DNA from: Neoconidiobolus thromboides FSU 785
Lineage: Eukaryota; Entomophthoromycota; Entomophthoromycetes; Entomophthorales; Neoconidiobolaceae
Reading direction: 5' to 3'
Assembly (NCBI GenBank): GCA_025603075.1
Contig: MU626277.1
Location: 9,537-73,536 of the forward strand
Length of the DNA stretch: 64,000 nt
Part shown: positions 35,800 to 48,540 of the stretch, piece by piece
How the letters are laid out: every line of letters begins with the position of its first letter
Position numbering within the stretch: position 1 is the stretch's first letter
Translations under genes and position numbers: made by a program
Notes under the pieces: model-generated
Told to the model about the DNA's origin: nothing
The model's database searches: none
Seen by the model: only the letters and a program-made list of their open reading frames with translations

Positions 35800-37541
35800 A
35801 ATATATATCGAATTTTATATAAAAAAAGATTGAAATATTGAAAAACTAATAATCTAACAAATAAATAAACAAAAAACAAAAGATTAAATTAATTGATTTT
35901 AAACTATTTTTTTAAATCTATTTGATCATTGCCATTATGATTCTTTTATTTTTATCTCTTAGTTTATTTAATTTCCTTGAACCCCACTTATTCAAGCTTC
36001 TTCTCCATCCTCAATACAGAAATCAAAGCCAATGAAATTTGGCCTATCTTCCATGAAATCTTTTAAAAGCCAGTTTCTTACGGCTGTTATATCTCTATTG
36101 TAACTCAGTTTGCTGCTATTTTTATAGCCAGTTATTTATTTGATTTTTTTGAAGTGTGGTCTTTAAATTTTAACTAATTATACAAACTTTATACTAAATG
36201 AACATTTACTTAAGTCGTAATAGAACTACAATAGCTTTAGAAATTTCTTTTTTGATAAGCCTTTTTTTAACAAATTTCAATGCCATTGTTAAGCTTCCAA
36301 AGTATTTATTGGCTATAAAAAGGTCACCACTTGACTAGGACTATTAATAAATGAAAATGACAGAATTGACTACCATGAATAGCTTTTTTTAGAGATTGAA
36401 ATTAGTATTAATTAATTAGACAAAGGTCAGCAAAGTTTGGCAGCTTGATGTTTGAGGTGCCTATATTTGGCTTATTAACTTCTTTAATATTTAATTCTTC
36501 TAAAAAGAAATTGATAAATATTTTTATTGAATTTTTCAAACTTTATTATACAAATTCTTTGACTTTAGAGGCTATTTAATACAAATTATAAAAACTATAT
36601 GACATGATAAGATGGTTAAAGAAGATTCCATGGCAAGAACTAAATATTCATAAAACAAGCACTCACCTTAACCTAAGATTGACCCATTTTTAAGGAGTAT
36701 TTATTTAGTGACGAATTGTTTTGACTTTTTTTGGCGATTTTTTATAATTAAATTATATTTACTATTTTAAAGTATGATCATTATATCAAGCATAATTCCA
36801 ATATATATTTTTTCTTAAATGAGAAATTAACTAGACCCCAAAAGGGTTGCAACAGTTACAATTGACTCTGAAACTAGGTTTTAGTTTTATTACTAAAATT
36901 GTTACATAAATCGAAACTTTATAGCTAGTGTTAGGATACAATCAATCTGCCCAATTGTTAATAACATTATTTATAATTGCTAGTAATTGAGTAAACTGCT
37001 TGAGCTTTGACATCAACTCAAAAACTTCAATTTCTATTAATTAAAGAATTTCTTAGTTTAGTTTAAAATAAAAATAAAAATAAAAATTGTTTCTATCAAG
37101 AAAAATGATACATTTAATATTCTAGAAACAACAGGGTATTATCCTTGTTAATTTCGTTTATAAATATAATTTTAATTTATTTTTAAAATAATAGGTTGGT
37201 TTTTAAACATTTTAATAGTTTCAGCTTTTGATGTTATTAACTTATTCAAGAGACTCTTTTTAAAGTTCAAGAATATGTCTTAAATATTCAATTTGGAGAA
37301 CATATTTAACGTTAATAATTTAAAATAATAATAGTTTTAATTTTCAGTTAAAACATTTATAGTAACCTTTAATTACAATTTAGACAAAAAGATAATAAAT
37401 ACGTCTATTTAAGTCAATATAAACAGAACTCAACCCAATAATGCTACTTGTTAACCGTAATCGCATGTCAACTTCCAATCATTTGATTCATCAACTCCAA
37501 ATAGCAAAAAGCCTCTCACAGCCAACAAATTGGCAAACTAA
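35800..37541. other. intergenic spacer with short coding relic
   Basis: 1.74 kb upstream of the NIPA-like gene. Mostly AT-rich filler; one normal-complexity minus-strand open stretch at 35992-36135. No element copies seen. Confidence 0.45.
35992..36135 (-). pseudogene. short coding-like relic
   Basis: About 47 codons with no ATG, bounded by stops, encoding normal-complexity text (YNRDITAVRNWLLKDFME, RPNFIGFDFCIEDGEEA). The composition is unlike the surrounding spacer. The phrase NFIGFD recalls the first motif of 3'-5' exonuclease-like domains, but this is too short to assign. Probably the end of a lost gene. Confidence 0.25.
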
Positions 37542-40411
37542 CTACTCTGACATTTCATAAATATCAAATTCTGATAAAGCCTTTTGATCTATCGAATTAT
37601 CAACTTCAGAATCTACTACTTTACCTTCAAATAGATAATTGACTTCCCCTTTTAGTGCCTTATTTAACATGGTATTTGCGTTTTGATACACTTTTTTACC
37701 CCTTGGTATAACTGTTTCATTCTAAAGTTTTTAAAGTTTAAATAGAACTTCTAATATATATAAATTAAACTTACATCTTCTGCTTCCAATGCTTTTTTAT
37801 ATCGTTCTATATATGTGATTCCTTTATTGCCGCTAGGAGCACCTTGTTCTTTTATTATTTTTTGTGTTTCTTTTAATATCCCATTTTGCTATTTTGATAT
37901 TAACTAATATTAAGTTAAATTAAAATCGTACTTACTTTGGCATTTTTTACATTCGATGTCTGATTGTATAGTTCTTTTTTATTCACACTTAAATCAATCT
38001 TGTTTGTTTTCTTGTATATCCATAATTAGTAAAAGTTGAGTTTATGATGATATAAATGAAGTACCTTAGCAGCTTTAGGCTTCTTTGTAGCCACTTTCTT
38101 ATCCTTTGGAGATATAACATCAGGCTCTAAAGACTGTTGGATATTTATAGAATTAAAGCTCAAATTAATTTTACCTTCTTTTTTTCTTTTCATGCCTTTA
38201 TTATTGTGGACTCTTGTCTAAAATAACATTAATATAGTCTGAATTGAGATGTTAGAATTTACTTCTCTCAGCACTGGTTTTTGAGTAGTAGTTGAATCTT
38301 CCAAAAAACCTTGATCTTTTTTACTTCTAGAGCGTCTTTTCCTAGTATTCCTTGCCTCCATAGTATTATTCGCCTCATTTACTAATAAACCAATTAACTA
38401 TTTCCCTTTTATAACTTGAGTAGCTTACAAATACAAACTTTATTTCCTCCCCAAGAAAATTTTAAAGATATAGCTTTTGGTAGTTCTTTTTCTTCATTTT
38501 TCCAATATTCTAATGGCTTTATAACAGCCCTACCTGATCTTGTTCTTCTTATATTTCCTGATTCTTTGTCATTTTTTTGTTTTTCAATCAATTCTTGTAA
38601 TTTCAAATTACGTTTGGTTGAGTTGACTATAAATAAATTAGTATGTAACTATTATTTTTAAAATGTATTACTATCATTGGTCAGTAAATTATTTGTTGTA
38701 TTTTCATCTTTTTCAGCAAACTTTGTTTTGTTTGATTCTATAATATAGTTAGTATAATATTATGACATGTAAAATGACCATTACTATTTGAAAGAGATGC
38801 TGGTTTCTTACCATTTAATTGAGGCGATTCTGATTGTGTATCATCATTTAAATTGGTAAAATTATCACCTAGATTCAATTCATTCAAGTTAAAGTCCTCT
38901 CCAGGATTGGTAACTTTAGCTATCATGGGCTTTAAACAGCGTCTTTTATTTTTGGCCTTTATCTCATTTTGCTTTGATTCATTTTGATTATTAGCTACCC
39001 TTACACCTGGTTTCTTATTTGTCTTAACCAAATCTATGATATATAATTAGATTGATATTACAAAAAATAATATAAGTACTATTAGTTAAAGAGGATGCTG
39101 TTTTTTTAGTATTTAATTGAGTTGGTTTCAATTTGATGTTCTTATTTGAATTGACAAAATCATCATCTAAAATAATTAATCTTCAAAATGTATAAATGTT
39201 GATAACACTAACCTGAGTCATCAACTAAATTTAATTTGAATGAATCAAAGTCTTCTTTGATTTCAGGAATTTTAGCTATCATAGGCTTTAAAATATGCCT
39301 TTTATTTATATGTTTTATCTCGACTTGAATTTTTTTATCCGAACTATTAGATCGCCCTGTACCTGACTTTGTATTTACTTTGTTTGAATATTTATTTACA
39401 TTGCCCAAATTGGACGCTGGTAAATTTTCTGGGATTTCTTTGTTTAAAATTGTATGTTCTTTTTTTAATACTCTTTTACCTGTATTTATAGCAATATTCT
39501 CTTTTGGTGCCATATTTGTATCCTTACTCAATGGTGTATTTCCTATTATTGCCTCTTTTTTATTTTTAAGTAATGAAGTATGCTCTTTTTTTGACAATTT
39601 TTCACCTTTATTTGATGTAATCTTCTCTTTTGATATAGTCCTTTTATCTTTATTTAAAAATGGGCCCTCTTTGGTCATCACACTACTCTCTTTATTTAGT
39701 GTTATATCTGGTTTCATCGTCAATTGTTGATCCTTATTTATAACTGAATGTAATAAACCCATGCCAATATTTAAGCTTATCCCTTTACTTTTTTCCTCAC
39801 TCATATTTAAGTTGTACTTCTTCAAAATATCTATTGTATCCTTTTTTGATGACTCAATTGGCTTGTCAACATTACTCCAGTCATTTTCTTCAATCGATGG
39901 ATATTTGCTTAAATTAGAACTTGAATTACTTATATTCATGCTTGATGAACTCTGCTTCTCTTTATTCATTCGTATTTTCCTCTAAACAACCATAAATATA
40001 TATAATAAATTGACTAATCCAGCTTACTATATTCAATGGCTCTACGCTTCTTTCAAATGTTTCATATGTATTCCTAACCATCTAAAAAATTTAACTTCTT
40101 TCAAAACATCCAAAAATAAGGCTTACTATAGGCATTGGACTTTCCATGGCCAACCTTTCAAATGCATCAAAATTGTTTAATGAATTTAAAGTTTTTAAAG
40201 GTTCAATAGAAGGGTAGTTGAATGATGTTTTTGACGTTGTATTGAATTTACCGCTTTCGATTTCGCTACTTTTAGAATAAGGATCTTGCTGAGAAGGTTG
40301 CATGCTCTCATTATCTGGGTTTATTTTTGGCAATATAGAAGGAAATGAGTAAGAGGCGTCTAATTGAAATAACGCATCCACTGGTAAGTTGCCTTTGAAA
40401 TTATTCTTCAT
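37542..40411 (-). CDS. CENP-C-motif protein, candidate CENP-C/Mif2 homologue
   Basis: Thirteen exons: 40411-40127, 40081-40028, 39981-39213, 39166-39080, 39033-38785, 38737-38672, 38626-38429, 38381-38263, 38217-38175, 38126-38065, 38010-37936, 37888-37775, 37721-37542; 766 aa. The diagnostic part is RRTRSGRAVIKPLEYWKNE (about residues 528-546), matching the CENP-C motif that binds CENP-A nucleosomes. The rest is low-complexity, Lys/Ser/Asn-rich. Two copies of a KPMIAK-containing block precede the motif, and a basic C-terminal region follows without a visible cupin fold. KNL2/M18BP1 proteins carry a similar motif, but no SANTA domain is seen. The intron at 39212 would use GTTAGT. Whether all exons form one gene needs transcript data. 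Confidence 0.65.
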
Positions 40412-41035
40412 GGTTGGATGTTCGTTAATTATCTAGTAGTGAAAATTTTTAAATTGGTTTATTAAAATTAGAGATTAAGTAAAAATAATGGGGATAGTTA
40501 AATGTCTTTTAAGCCAATGAGTAAAAGCTATTCTCTATAGCCAATCAGATGATCAGCTCGAATTTCCAACAAAATGACTGCTCAAATGTTCAAAATAGAT
40601 TTAACGCACAATATCTGGTACATTAAATAATTAGATGCTTATTGGTTTAAGGATCAGAACCAAAAAGTATTATTTTTGCTAATTTAAGCCTTAAGGGCTA
40701 TTCTTAATACACCAATAGCTACATTATATATAATGTATAGCTACTATTACTATAAATCATATATAGTCATATGTAAATATAGGAATAGCAACAAAAAAAT
40801 AATCAAGGATATACTAGTTATAAGAATAATAATATAACATCTAATTGAAATTGTCCTGTTTTAATTCCTTATAACTTCTCATTTTATTTTTTGGTTGAGG
40901 TTCAGAGGATTTTGATCATTGGCCAATAAATTTTTTGAAATGATTAAGCATTATATTGCTGTTATTTAAAAAAAAGAGTGCTTTGTCATACCAAGGTTAA
41001 TATTTTTAACATAGTTTGAACCTAAACATTAAAAG
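40412..41035. other. divergent intergenic region
   Basis: 624 bp between the CENP-C-motif gene and the LisH gene, presumably holding both promoters. AT-rich; no motif assigned. Confidence 0.45.
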
Positions 41036-42725
41036 ATGAATCATGTCAAAAAACCTATGCATGAGGACCCAGAGAAAGCGTAGGATTGCTATTAATCATT
41101 TTAAATTTTTACCTACTAAAATAGTTTAGATTACTGCATCTATGAATATTTAGTTAAAAAGAAATGTTTTTCAGCTGCTGAAGCTTTTTTAATGGAAAAA
41201 AAGATCGACAAAGAAACTGCTTCAAATACCAACGATGATTCCGAACCTTCCATTTTAGATTTTTGGGAGCCTTTTCATGTGATGTATGCAGGCTATAAAA
41301 AAGTAGGCTATGAAAGGCCTGAGTTAGCTGCTTTTTTTCAGGTAGTTTTTAACAGCTTTAATTGACTTTTCCATTAATAATCAATCTAATTAGGCAGAAG
41401 AACAAAGCAATATCACCTTTGAAAAAATAAGAGAAGCAATAAAAAATAAATCGAAAAACGAAACTACTGATGAAGCAGTAAGGAAATTAAGATATGGCTC
41501 ACCAAATAAAAAACCCTTTTCAGAAAATGGTTCAAAAAGGAAGTCTACAACTCCATTGAGTCAAAGTGAACCTACAAAAAACAACAGTGCTTCTACACCT
41601 ATAATGTCTTCAATCTTAAGTGCATCTAACAATGAAAAATCAGAAGGGACTACTACTTTATCATCTCAAAATATAATGACTATTTCACTCCCACCACAAA
41701 CACTTCCTATAACAAGTTGGGATAATTTGCAGGCGGATTCGAAAGATTTGACGACAACCGGATTGGGTATTGATCAGGCAATGAGTAATCCAGAAATGCT
41801 AATAAATCAATCTATACAAATGGGCGATATGAGTGGGCAAATGCAAGGTAATTTGATGGTACAAAATGTAGCTAACTTGAATGCACAACAACAATATGTA
41901 GCTTCACAACATGCTTTGCATCGACATCAATTAAAAAGACAAGGCACCAACCCAAATATAATACCACCTCTAGTTGCTGCTATTCCACCTCAAATGAGAC
42001 CAAATATGGGTGTCATGATAAATAATAATAACATCAACCTTCCACTTCAACGAGATGTGTTTACACAGCATCATAAACAGGTTCAATTTTTAAAGATACA
42101 ACAATTCAGAGCCCGACAACAGTTATTTGTTCAGCCACAAGGATTTGGTCATGGTTTAATGCAAAATGTAGGAGGCAGTAATCCATTGTTACAGCAACAA
42201 TTTAATCAGATGCAAATGTTAAATCAATTTCCACAACAAAACCAGATGGATATGATGCAGAGTAGCTTCCCTATTCCACACCATGATGTGTTTGCTTCCA
42301 TACCCGATATCCCCATCGATTTTAACACCCAGCTGAATCCCAACAATTTATCAATATCATCTAGTGAAAATCAAACGACAATGAGCAATTTTTCAAATGG
42401 GCTACAGAACGACCCATTACTAACAAACTCCATCATATCGCAGGAACATAATGGTATACTACAGAAAGAGATGAATAGTAAACCCGATAATTTAGGCAGT
42501 TCAGATAGTTATCAAGGCCCTACAATCAATGGAATGAAATGTGATCCAGTTCGTACCGATTTGGAAGAAATAGAAGATTTTGAAAGGTATATCAATAGTG
42601 CACCCTTTATACCTAATTTTAATGGTGGTAATATTAATGGAAATAATATCAATGGAAACAGCCATCTGAATGGCAATGGTCAGATGGGTGGTAAAAATGG
42701 GAGTGAAGGTCCTAGGAATGTTTAG
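41036..42725 (+). CDS. LisH-domain, Gln/Asn-rich transcriptional regulator (Flo8/SSDP-like)
   Basis: Exons 41036-41079, 41125-41341, 41394-42725; 530 aa. The start was chosen because the 44-nt first exon joins in frame to give MNHVKKPMHEDPEKALDYC. Residues 15-45 form a LisH motif (LDYCIYEYLVKKKCFSAAEA), followed by ILDFWEPFHVMYAG, which resembles the FW-containing segment after LisH in Flo8 and SSDP/SSBP proteins. The rest is low complexity: Gln/Met/Asn-rich with many MQ, NN and PQ runs and a final Asn-Gly-rich tail. Family knowledge: such proteins dimerise through LisH and act in transcription complexes; fungal ones steer adhesion and morphology. Target genes unknown. Confidence 0.75.
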
Positions 42726-43299
42726 GAATCGTTTGAGTGTTTACCATTGTAAGTAGATGTTTTTGAACGCTGATTTGAAATAACTAATTATTATTATTTT
42801 AGTTGAGATAAGCTTGAGATTTGATTATAACCTTATAATACAGCTTTATTAAATTTGGCTCCAATTGTATTATCTAAAAGTATGATTAATTATATCAACT
42901 TTTTTTGTTTTTTTGTTGCGACTTATTATATTTGCATTTTGTTTGCTTAAATTTTTAGCTAAATAAATATTACTGAAATATTTATATTTTGATGTTTAGT
43001 TTTTTGAAACTTTTGAGATAAGACTAAATGAGTTTTAGTGAGTGAGATATAAAAAAAATTGATTAGTCTTTGCTAGTTGTCCTATGAGCTTTTAGTTAAT
43101 AAATTCAAGCTAGGTTTTTAGATGCATGTATAGGTTTTTATTAAAAATAGTAGATTAACCAATTCTGTAAACACATTAAAATCATTATAAATTACAGCTA
43201 GATTATACCGTTATACTAAAAATGAGTAGAAGAATTTAATAATGAACTAATTTTACTGATTTAGAAAACAATTAAAAAGTAGCTATTACATACCATTCA
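42726..43299. other. convergent intergenic spacer
   Basis: 574 bp between two 3' ends. AT-rich, with nothing recognised. Confidence 0.45.
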
Positions 43300-45206
43300 C
43301 TAATGTCTAGAAATTGGCGAAGTTCTAGCGCAGGCTTGGGAAGCGTTACTTGCTCTAAGATTACAAATAATATTTTTCCTACATTTTTCCTTACATTGAA
43401 AATCTTGATGAGCCTGTTTATACATAACCTTGTGAAACAGTTCCATTCGATGAGGTTTAGCTTCCAATTTATTGACAACCCGATGCCACCATTGCGGAGT
43501 TAATTCCATATTATCATAAGGTCTAGGTAAAAAGAAATCCCTAGCACTATACTCCAACTTCCATTTAGGTTCCTCAAATTCACTGGCAGTAGTTAAATCC
43601 CATATATATGTAAGACTATCATAAATTCCATAGTTAGTTGCACCCACCTCATAAATCCTAAATCCAGGATTAATGTTTTTAAAGGTAGTTACAGAGGGAT
43701 TGATGTAAGCGATATTAATAGCAGTATTCTCTTGTTTAGTTTGATTGCTTTGATAAAACAATTGAAATTGATCCAAATGAGTATGACCATAAAATTGGCC
43801 TTTAATAAGATGAGAGTATCTATTAACGATCTGATGAAACCCATCAGACCAATATGGGAAACAATCTGGATGAGCTGGAGGCACATGTCCTATAATGTAC
43901 ACCATCTCTCCAGTGTTCTCAGCTTCGTTTAGTTCTTGAATCAACCAATGAAGGATAAAATTGGGATCCTGATTGTCTTTTTGTAGACTCGAAACCAACC
44001 AAAAGTTTAATAGATAGCACATATTTGTATTAAGTGATATCACTTTAAGACCTGGGAAGGGCTTCATAGAGTAAACCCCTATTGCTTTTAGAGATTCTAG
44101 TGCTTTTTTTGGTAGCCAATCTTTCCACATACTACCAAGCTCAGAATAAAGGTTGACATAGTCGTCTTGTACTATTTAATAAAATTAATTTAATTGGCAG
44201 ATAGATATGAAATTGAGTTACCAGAAGTTGATGGAAACAAATTAGCAGGTACTTGTTCATGATTACCGATAGCTGGTATAACAGGAATACTTAAATGATC
44301 AAACGCTTTTTTTAATAAATCAAACGTGGATCTTTCAACTTGGCTTGCTGTAATAGAAGACTGATTCCAAACATCATGCGCTGGGATATCACCAGTAAAA
44401 AGTACAACGTCAATTGGCGTTAAGTCATTCGTAATAAACTTTAGCATTGATTCAAACAATCTTTGTGGTATGTCACAATTATAATCCCCCCATTGGCTTG
44501 CTGCTCTCTTAATCTTTTCACCTTTATTTCTAGAGTATTTCTGACAGCAAATAGGTGCTTTACAATCTGCTTCTGCTCCAGTTTCATATAAATGGTCGAT
44601 ATGAAGATCAGATAATTGTAATACTCTTAGCTTTTTCTGATCCCTGATAGGCTCTGATTTCACCTCTAATTCTCTTTTCTTTTCCGGAAACTCTAAAGTA
44701 TTTGGCTTCAAATCTTCTGGGTAATCACAGGTATTATCCAATGCAAAGCAGAATAGTTGCTTTAATTCCGCATTTTCTTTCTTATTAAAATCAATAGTTT
44801 CTAATATCTTAAATATCCAAGGTGCATACAAATCAATTGACCCTCTACATACTTCTGCTGGTTGCCCCTTTCTTTTACATATATCAAGCACCGCATTGAT
44901 AACCAAAGGTCTGAATAAGGAAGATGCATAAGCGCGCTTAAAAGTTACTAAGCCTCGTTTACAAGCCCTACATCCTACTGAGCCACCCTTTGATATGTCC
45001 TTAGCAATTTTTCTGAAGAAGTCTTTTAATCCTAAAGTAGTCTCAATGTCTGTACTAGCCTGTTGATAGAAATGGGTTAATGAAGAGCCAGTGCTACTCA
45101 AAGTGGATTCGATTTTGCCTATAAAAGGATACTGTTGTGAATAAATGTAAGTGTTTGGCGATAAAAATAAAAATAAATAAATAAAAGTTAAAGAATTGAA
45201 AAACAT
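43300..45206 (-). CDS. secreted acid sphingomyelinase-like phosphodiesterase
   Basis: Exons 45206-44222 and 44171-43300; 618 aa. Signal peptide (LTFIYLFLFLSPNTYIYS), then a saposin-B domain with CRACKRGL, VLDICKRKGQPAEVC and LFCFALDNTC. The metallophosphatase domain has all metal-binding motifs: LSDLHIDH, FTGDIPAHDVW, IGNHEQVP, IIGHVPPAHPDCFPYW and FYGHTHLDQF. The C-terminal part is Cys-containing as in acid sphingomyelinase. Known role: hydrolysis of sphingomyelin or related phosphodiesters in lysosome/vacuole or outside the cell. The saposin domain argues for a lipid substrate. The 574-bp neighbour gap is convergent with the LisH gene. Confidence 0.92.
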
Positions 45207-46613
45207 TTTATTGATTTTTCAAAGCTATTTTTTTGATTTATAGGTAGCATTTAGCCTGCTAAGTTTGAATGCGTTACGTTTCATTGGTTTAGGTAAATTA
45301 TCAAAAATGATGATTTAACTCAATAGTGTTTTGTTAGACTTACATGTGCGAACGTATTTTCTCTTAAGAATTCTTTATATGTAGCGGGATTATAATAAGT
45401 AAGCATGGACTGAGCTAATTATTAACTTGTTTGTTAGTTCTGTATAGGTCATGTTATTTAACTTAGTTCTAATAGCTTCATTTTATTACCCCAACTTCTA
45501 TTTTTTAACAATTTTGGTTTATACTTTATACTTTGTACTTTATAGCAAGTTTAATATCAAAATCATAAAAAATATCCAAACGTTTTTACTAGCTTAATAT
45601 AATAAAATTGTACATTAAAGCCTTATAAATTAAACAAAAAAAATACATTGTTATAAGAAATTTATTGAACTCTATTGTGTAAATTAAAAACTACTTTAAA
45701 TGTTAATTTAAAGATTGATAGTTAATATAATAATTAAATTGTTAGTTATAATTCAATAAGTTATTAATAGATCATTATCAGCAAATCCAATGATTCAAAA
45801 ACTACACACTTAAAATATAGTTACATATGGATACATGTGCCTTTAAAAGATGGAAATAGAAAAGAATTTACTTTTATTTCCTCTATCAATAATACCTACA
45901 CATGACTCTCTTCTTCAAATGCAGCCAATTTATTATAAAAAAATTTAAGGTTACTTGATATAAGTCAAATCATTATAATATTATTTATCTAGTATTAGTG
46001 ATTTAATAGGGCGAAATACTATATTTCTAGTAAAGAGGTAATAACACTTAATATAAAGTTTCAAAAGTAATATACTATGATTGTAGTATTGTTGAGGTTG
46101 GAATGAGTAGTACTTTTAAAAAAAGTTATATTGAGTAAAGTGATGTAGGAACAAAAATACCATGGATTTTGATATCAATCTAAAACAATTCAACAAAGTT
46201 GAGATGAGGATGTATTTTTATGTTTAAGAATTTACTAAAAAAATTTCCACTCAAATAATGCTTAAAAGATGGAAAAAGTAATGAAGCCAAAAAACACCCC
46301 CAGATGCTTTATTCTTTTTATTACAGAGTATAATATTGCTATTTATAACCATGTTTTTTATTTGAAATTTGACTAAGGTTTTTTTGGTTTATACTGCTCA
46401 ATAGTAAGCAAAACAATAAAATGAACAAAAATGCTCTTATTGATATTTTAATAATATTATGATTTTATATCTATTTCAAAATCTGTCACTTCATAACCAA
46501 TTCTTATATCAACAAAATGTTATACTTGATTTAATAATATCCAAAGTCAACAGTAAAAGTGATTTAGTTATACAAATAAAAAAAATGTATCTTTTATTTT
46601 AACAAGTTAAAAA
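45207..46613. other. intergenic spacer
   Basis: 1.4 kb of AT-rich DNA between two minus-strand genes. One inverted-repeat element copy at 46205-46303; otherwise nothing recognised. Confidence 0.5.
46205..46303 (-). mobile_element. foldback/MITE-like element, copy 7
   Basis: TGAGGATGTATTTTTATG at the left and AAAAAACACCCCCAGA at the right. The core CACTCAAATAATGCTTAAAA then GATGGAAAAAGTAATGAAG is close to consensus; the terminal TATGGG is mutated at both ends. Confidence 0.7.
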
Positions 46614-48540
46614 TTACTCCATTGCATCTTGATCTCCATTTCCATTACTTCCTTGATTTTCTTCAGTTTTCTCAGCCTCTTGGGGTTTGTTGTAAATCCA
46701 AGTAGACGAAAGTACAACACCATCATATTTTGATGAAAGTGGGTAAGCCTAGAACAAAAGTTAAGTATAAATCATTACATTTCTTTATTTTAAAAAGTAC
46801 CTTGATCGCATAAAAGTTGTTTGGAAAGGAAACCACATAACCTTCTTTTTCTTGATCAAATTCTATATTTTCAACATAATTTAATCCCTGTATCTCAATA
46901 TTAATTTTACATACTTAAAACAATTATAAAATTACATTAAGGAACTGTTTCACTTCTTCACTTTGTTCTTTAGTAAACCCAGTTACAATGAATGATTTTG
47001 GTCGATTGTCAAGTTTGAACTTTCTAGCTTGATAAGGTTTATCTTTAACCCATTTATTACTTCCGGCTGCTGCATAAATTGGGTAAGGCTTACTGGTCGC
47101 ATTATCAAGTTTATTCTCCCTTAAATTATTTAGTATAGTCTCTTCTTCCTCAATAGAATTCATTTGCTCTTTAATTGATTTTGTAAGTTGGTTTAAAGTT
47201 TGTATAAGTTCCTTTTTACTATGCTCTGAGGTATTTGAATCTTCGATCATGGTTATGAGCTCCTTTTGACTTTTTAATTGTTTTTCAACTAATTCTGTTT
47301 TTTGTTTGATTAATGAAGTTACAGTTTTAATCCTTTCCTCGCGCATAGCAGCCAATTCTTCGCTATTTTTGTGAGGAGCGGGAGTGTGATAAGTAGGTTG
47401 AACACTATTATATTCTTGTGCTTTCCATTCTAATTTAACAAATCGATTATCGAATATTGGTGCAGTTGAGTCAATTGCCTTAGAAGCATCAGTCCTTATT
47501 TTAAACTCTATCTCAGCACATGAATTAATTTCATTAAGACTAATTTCAACGATTTCTCCAAATCGTGAAAAATATTCCATAATTGAGTCTTTAGATAATG
47601 ATTCTTTCGGAATATTGTAACACACGATCCTTTTTTCATTGTTTTGTCGTTGAAATGTACCGTTATTTGCACCATTATTAAACTTTAATCTGCCTTGTAT
47701 ATAGGGTCCTCCTCTTTGCTGCCCGCCATTCAAGTTGGTTGGATCATACTCATCTTCAGGCTGAGAGCTTATCACATTACTATTTATTGGATCATATACT
47801 TGATGGTTATTCATTTGATTTGAAGAATGATCAATCTCATGCGAATAATGACATTCTTGGCCCCATTTACAATATCCAGTTTCTAAAACAGAATTTGGAA
47901 TAAGAACAAAATTATAGACTAAAAATTACCTGAGAAATAACGGCAAGGTCTTTGGTATCTTTTAGTATACCTTTCATTTCATCAATATAAAAGATTTAAC
48001 AAACATTTAAAAAAAAATACCTTGGTTCATTGAACTTATTTTTAATCTTCTTATATTCAGTCTCATGAGCTGGTGAAGTACCTCTTTTTTTCCCTGTTTC
48101 ATATTCTTCTTGGTCTTGAGATCTTTCACCGATCCATGAAAACAATTTATTGATGAATGTCATCGTTCCTATTTACGAAATTATTTCAAGTACTTTTATT
48201 TTTGTTTTTATTACTGTCTTCCAAGAATTCTTCCAATTGTTCCAGGCATTCTTGTTTTATTTCTGAGCTGGGCTTATCATTTCGTATCAAAGTGACAATA
48301 TACTCAGAAAGTGCTTCATTATCAGCATCGGAACTAGATAAAACAAGTGTTAGCTTTTAAAAAAGAATCTAATGGAACAAATCATGAATCATGTTTAACA
48401 TCAATTTTGGAAATTAATATTATCAATATCCAAATACTTTTGCTCCTAAAACTAAACTAAAATATTATAAATTACATTGGTGCTAAAGAATTCAATAAAT
48501 AATTCTTTAATTCGGTCGAATCTACGGTTTTGAGATACAT
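46614..48540 (-). CDS. RBM26/27-like CCCH and RRM protein
   Basis: Seven exons: 48540-48476, 48333-48215, 48168-48021, 47970-47930, 47882-46936, 46887-46801, 46748-46614; 513 aa. N-terminal PWI-like helical domain (LKNYLLNSLAPMSDADNEAL, then CLEQLEEFLEDRTMTFINKL), a CCCH finger of C-x8-C-x5-C-x3-H spacing (Cys120, 129, 135, His139), an RRM (KRIVCYNIPKESL, about 208-280), a charged coiled coil and a second RRM-like end. This order is that of human RBM26/27 and fission yeast Rmn1. Family knowledge: links nuclear RNA to exosome-mediated decay complexes. The intron at 48169-48214 was chosen because it restores alignment to family spacing. Confidence 0.85.

Noticed and set aside
43300..45206. Possible toxin-type sphingomyelinase
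   Set aside because: The saposin-B plus acid-sphingomyelinase layout is that of a common eukaryotic lipid enzyme, not a bacterial or spider toxin family.
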